Shown piece by piece: positions 60,148 through 64,000 of a DNA stretch of 64,000 nucleotides. Numbering within the stretch: the stretch's first letter is position 1; every line of letters starts with the position of its first letter. The DNA comes from Artocarpus heterophyllus (lineage: Eukaryota; Streptophyta; Magnoliopsida; Rosales; Moraceae), in assembly GCA_025403435.1 (NCBI GenBank), contig CM046340.1, positions 27,722,210 through 27,786,209 on the forward strand. Reading direction: 5' to 3'. The notes beneath the pieces are model-generated. The model had not been told where the DNA came from. It made no database searches and was given only the letters and a program-made list of their open reading frames with translations. The translations under genes were made by a program, and so were the position numbers.

Positions 60148-60967
60148 ATACAATAGTTTCATTGGTGCTAATTATTCTCCTAACCTATGGTGTTGGCCAG
60201 AAATTTGAAGCACTGACTTATCTTTGATTCAGATTTGTTCCATGAAGTCTCGTAAATACAATAGCATAGGAAACCCATGTTCCTCTCTTTGCTATCTGAA
60301 GCACAAGAGAGTCATGTGTTGATCCCTCGAAACCAGCGAAGATGTACATGAACTTCATATCACATGAACATGCTGTCAATATATTTTGCGACAATGGACA
60401 CGGTATATATATACCATCAATTCCCCCTATACAATGCTAGAAGAAAAAAAACTAAAATAAAAAACGAGTTGAATTGAAAACGGACAGAAAAGTTTGCAAT
60501 CAAATAAAGATGCAAATGGTATGAGAAGCTCCCACATCAAAATAGTGGTCTTTGATCCTATCATTCAGGATAAGTTTTGGCAGCTTGTCATAGTTGGGTG
60601 GCCTGATGAAACGAGACTTGATAGAACATACTGCTTCCAACATCTCACCAAAGCACCAAGATATTGTCTCGCCAAGAAGTTGCAACTGGTCTTGTGCCTT
60701 TCAATTTGTTATTAAGTGTAACACAATATGCAAGAATATAAAAAAGCTTCTCATCTACATTCATATCCCTGCTTTATCTTGGTGACAGTGAGAGAAGATT
60801 TGCATTCTCTTTTGCAGGCTGTAGAGCCTTTTACTCCAAAGGTCTTATGTTCCTAATAGTCGAATGTGGTCTTGTGACCCCTTAGGGCTTTACTGTTCAT
60901 CTTTTTTCAATCCATCGTTGAGAGAACAGAGTTTGATCCTTTTGATTCTTTTAACCTTATTTGAAAA
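60148..60967. other. 3' flank of the U-box gene
   Basis: The sequence TCTCGTAAATACAATAG, which spans the stop codon region, is repeated at about 60247. A candidate polyadenylation signal AATAAA lies at 60503-60508. The rest (60510-60960) has short frames on both strands that I do not recognise. Confidence 0.45.
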
Positions 60968-62999
60968 TGTTAGACATGTATGCCTTAAGGAGTAAAAATA
61001 TAATAAGCTTTTGAAGACATTTTTATCAATAAAGAATTTATTTATTGTTTATATACCAAATCTTGTCCTCTTTGCGTTCATATTTGTTGAATGTATGTTA
61101 AGCAAACAAAAGTCTGAGACTGTCGGTCTAAACCTTTAAGAATTGGGCATATGATGGACAGATTATGCGGCACACACGATTCTTAAGGTGACGGTCTAAA
61201 TCATAAGGTCCGCAATCGAGGGAATAAAGTTGAGCACTTTATTAATGAAAAGATTGTTATATTGTCTATATCCTTAATAGGAGATGGTTTGTCTTGGCCA
61301 TCGGAGGTGGACACTATGAATAGAAACATTGACACGTTGTCATATGTGACGATGTGTTGGATCAGGACATAAAGTGAATTGATTTGGATTAATAATTTTG
61401 TCTCGGCAAATCGATTCACTTTAGACAATCATTTGATGTGTATCTTATCCTGAGATGAATAGTGGGCCCGTTGTCTTGACTTGTGTCTTTTGATGTACCA
61501 AAAGATGACACCCACATCTTAATAGTGGTATGCATGCCGGTACGTTAGAGGCATGACTCTTGATGGTGTAGACCTGTTATTCATAGATATGGAATCCATA
61601 GCTCCTCTTTAGGAGTAGTGATATCTTCTTATATGCGTTATCCTGTAATTGAAAAACTAGAGTGCTCAACCATTTGGATGCATAGGTGTAAACGAATGGT
61701 ATACTGTCTTTGGATGGTAAGTTTTTCGATGGTGAGATAATGGAACGTAAGATAAAAATAATCGGGAAGGTAAGACAGAACTTGTCCTTAAGCCAATTAT
61801 GGATAATCCTATGGGGATACGATACACTATGATATGGCATGGAGACTTAGCTATATGGGCTTCGCAATTTTATGTAGTTCGAGAGTGCAGCTCCAAGCTT
61901 TTAGTGGAGTAGCGTTGGAGTTGATAATTATGAAATGTATATCTGGGATCTTAGGTTTCGTAATTATCGGGAGCTTGAACTATATAGGTCCATTTGGTCT
62001 CATTTGCTAGCCCACAAAATCCTATAACTGATACGGCATGCTTTTTCAATAATTGGTGACTTATGTCAGATTTATTAGATTGGTTGAAATTCGAAAGAAT
62101 CAAATAATTCAGGTATGTTTATCAGTTGAATTAATTTTGTGATAAAATTAATACAAAATAAACTTGTTGAATTATTGGGATCGAATAATTCTTGTCTGTT
62201 TATCGGTTGATTTAATTTTAGAATAAATTAAATCAAGATAAACTTGTAGAATTATTAGGGATTCATTTATTTTCCTAGAGATTATCTAGATAAAGTTGTT
62301 TTAATTAGATAACTTATCCATTGGGTTATTTGAATTAAAATTGAGACTTTATCTTATAGAATCTTAAGTGAAAAATAAAAGATTCGCTGAGATTTTTTTC
62401 GGCAGTTTGGCATGCCGATCCTCAAGTTCAGCCTACCAATAGGGCAAGTTCGACATACCGATTAGGTAGATCGGCCTGCCGATGTGCGATAAAAGGATCA
62501 CGTGTTTTTATGTGGATTTCATTAGATATTGATCCGAATTTGATTCGAATTTGAATTTTTGAGACCCTATCTGATAAGGACTGAACCTAGACCCAACCTC
62601 TATAAATAGGGAGTAAGTCTCATAAGTTAATTAAATTAATTGAGAGATTAAGAGTGATATTCTGTTGGTGAGAATCTGAAACTCCCTGAGAGCTCTTGTT
62701 CACAAATCATGAACATTAGCTTTGGGTTTTCTCAATTGGCTGGAAGGAGAGTCAGCTAGAGGAAGAGCTGTACATGTGAGCCCACACTCACTCCGATCGT
62801 GGATAGAGAATAGCAAAGAAGACCAGTTGGTTGAGGTTCTTCTAGAACTTTACTTCTCTTCACGGATTGCGAAAGTTCTTCGGCATCCAAAGGTTAGTAA
62901 GATCTGGTTAATTTCTGCATATAGCATGTCAAACTTGTGTTTTGAAAAATACTCTGATATTAAATTTTTAAAATTCTGCTGCGTACTATTTTTTCAATA
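60968..62999 (+). repeat. 5' LTR of RLC-A copy 4
   Basis: Aligns end to end with the copy 3 LTR. TATA box within CTCTATAAATAGGG near 62600; GC-rich cluster at 62400-62480; sense ORF after the TATA box at 62722-63000. Confidence 0.9.
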
Positions 63000-63001
63000 A
63001 T

Positions 63002-63013
63002 TAGTATCAGAGC
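63002..63013 (+). promoter_or_regulatory. Primer-binding site of RLC-A copy 4 (one mismatch)
   Basis: TAGTATCAGAGC against the family TGGTATCAGAGC. Confidence 0.8.
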
Positions 63014-63504
63014 CAGGTTTTTATATAAATTTACGAGTTTGTGATCATGTTTATGTATAAATTTTGTGATATTAATCTCTCTTATGCTTGAATTTAATTT
63101 TATAGAGAGTTGGCACTCTAGGTTTCTATATAATTTTATGTTGTCATGGATTATATGGTGAATGTTTATTAATTAATTATGGTTGATTAAATGGTTATTT
63201 ATTTATTTATTAATTTATACCAGTTATGGTTCCTTAGAGATTAGAATGTGTATCTAGGTTTTTCATACAATTAGACGGTGGACTATCATCTCCGTCTAGG
63301 AATTATTATTCAATTTTAAATTTGTAAGAATTTTTAATTAAATAATCATTCGGAGAAGATGAATCTAGAAGACGGATCTAGAAGATAGATGATGGCGCTC
63401 CTAGGTATTTCCTGAGTCTATAATTTTATGTTTTTGAATTGTTGAAAATAAAATTGATGAATTGCATTAAGAATTGTATTTTCTAGAAATGGTGATTTCT
63501 GCTC

Positions 63505-64000
63505 GGTTGGCATGCAGAACCCTTCAGTTTGGTAGGCTGATTTCTACTCGGCAGGCCGACAGCGGGGTAGAAATCAGGAGGCTTTGGCAGCAGGCTGAGC
63601 TTCTAGTTCGGCAGGCCGATCTGTCATGAATCGGCAGGAGGCTTTGGCAGAAATCAGGAGGCTTTGGCAGCAGGCTGAGCTTCTAGTTCGGCAGGCCGAT
63701 CTGTCATGAATCGGCAGGAGGCTTTGGCAGAAATGGTGATTTTCTAGAAATCGACAGCGGGGTAGAAATCAGGAGGCTTTGGCAGCAGGCTGAGCTTCTA
63801 GTTCAGCAGGCCGATCTGTCATGAATCGGCAGGCCAATCTATGAAGATCGGCAGGCCGAACGTGAGGTTCGGCAGGCCGACAGTGGGGTAGAAATCAGGA
63901 GGTTTTGGCGGTGGGCTGAGCTTCTAGTTCGGCAGGTCGATCTGTCATGAATCGGCAGACCGATCTATGAAGATCGACAGGCCGGTAGGTCATGATCGGT
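63505..64000 (+). repeat. Expanded leader minisatellite of RLC-A copy 4
   Basis: An approximately 80-bp unit (GAAATCAGGAGGCTTTGGCAG, then GGCTGAGCTTCTAGTTC, then the GGCAGGCCGATC motif) occurs about four times, starting near 63568, 63648, 63764 and 63892. The other copies have a single cluster. It continues past the window edge. Confidence 0.85.

Larger units (their letters stand above)
60968..64000 (+). mobile_element. RLC-A copy 4: 5' LTR and leader, runs off the window
   Basis: LTR 60968-62999 (2032 bp) starts TGTTAGACAT. Its end is slightly decayed (TTCAATA for TTCCAACA). The primer site reads TAGTATCAGAGC. The leader follows to the end of the window, with an expanded GC-rich repeat. The five bases before the LTR are GAAAA, which should recur after the 3' LTR outside the window. 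The 87-codon antisense ORF is open at 61577-61840. Gag and pol are not in view. Confidence 0.9.

Noticed and set aside
60500..60785. Short ORFs on both strands after the U-box gene
   Set aside because: About 60 codons each, overlapping one another, no recognisable protein; treated as 3' flank.
63505..64000. CRISPR-like array
   Set aside because: Units and spacers are not regular, the repeats vary, and the setting is a plant retrotransposon leader.

Overview
The window is AT-rich nuclear DNA of a flowering plant, probably a eudicot. The evidence is a split gene with GT-AG introns, Ty1/copia elements primed by an initiator-Met tRNA-type site, and several MITE-like and hAT/MULE-type elements. 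Most of it is transposon DNA; I recognise one host gene.

Layout. 1-3162: 5' LTR and leader of a minus-strand long-LTR copia family, here called RLC-A (copy 1), inserted into a decayed plus-strand copia (3163-6833). 7006-7105: a stray exon resembling the BAR domain of AGD-type ARF-GAP proteins. 7968-25292: a four-level nest. A short-LTR copia on the minus strand (RLC-B2, TSD TTTTA) holds a MITE, which holds a full-length RLC-A (copy 2, TSD CTTTA), whose pol gene holds a solo LTR (TSD AAGTC). 25298-38158: non-coding DNA with MITEs (26933-27166, 35326-36097, about 37245-37436), a GACATGTC-rich repeat and a Gypsy-type LTR of about 4.1 kb (28641-32759). 38639-48930: a non-autonomous hAT element (TSD GAGGGGAC) split by the youngest RLC-A (copy 3, 38653-48354, TSD CAATA). 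51312-60147: a 12-exon gene for a U-box protein with a dioxygenase-like N-terminal half. 60968-64000: 5' LTR and leader of RLC-A copy 4, running off the window.

RLC-A is the dominant feature. Its LTRs are about 2.03 kb, its leader about 1.67 kb, and it has one gag-pol frame. Upstream of the LTR TATA box lies a cluster of TTCGGCCTGCC-type repeats, and the leader carries the reverse-complement motif. Copy 3 is young (8 LTR differences seen in 2034 bp) but has a frameshift and a stop just after the reverse-transcriptase YVDD box.

The U-box gene appears to encode a ubiquitin ligase whose dioxygenase-like region lacks the expected iron ligands. Two points of its model are unsettled: the start (an in-frame TAG follows an upstream ATG) and the acceptor of exon 11. 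I see no tRNA, rRNA or CRISPR locus, and no clearly new multi-gene system. The strongest unexplained signals are the paired GC-rich repeat clusters of RLC-A, the antisense ORF conserved in its LTRs, and the degenerate dioxygenase/U-box fusion.
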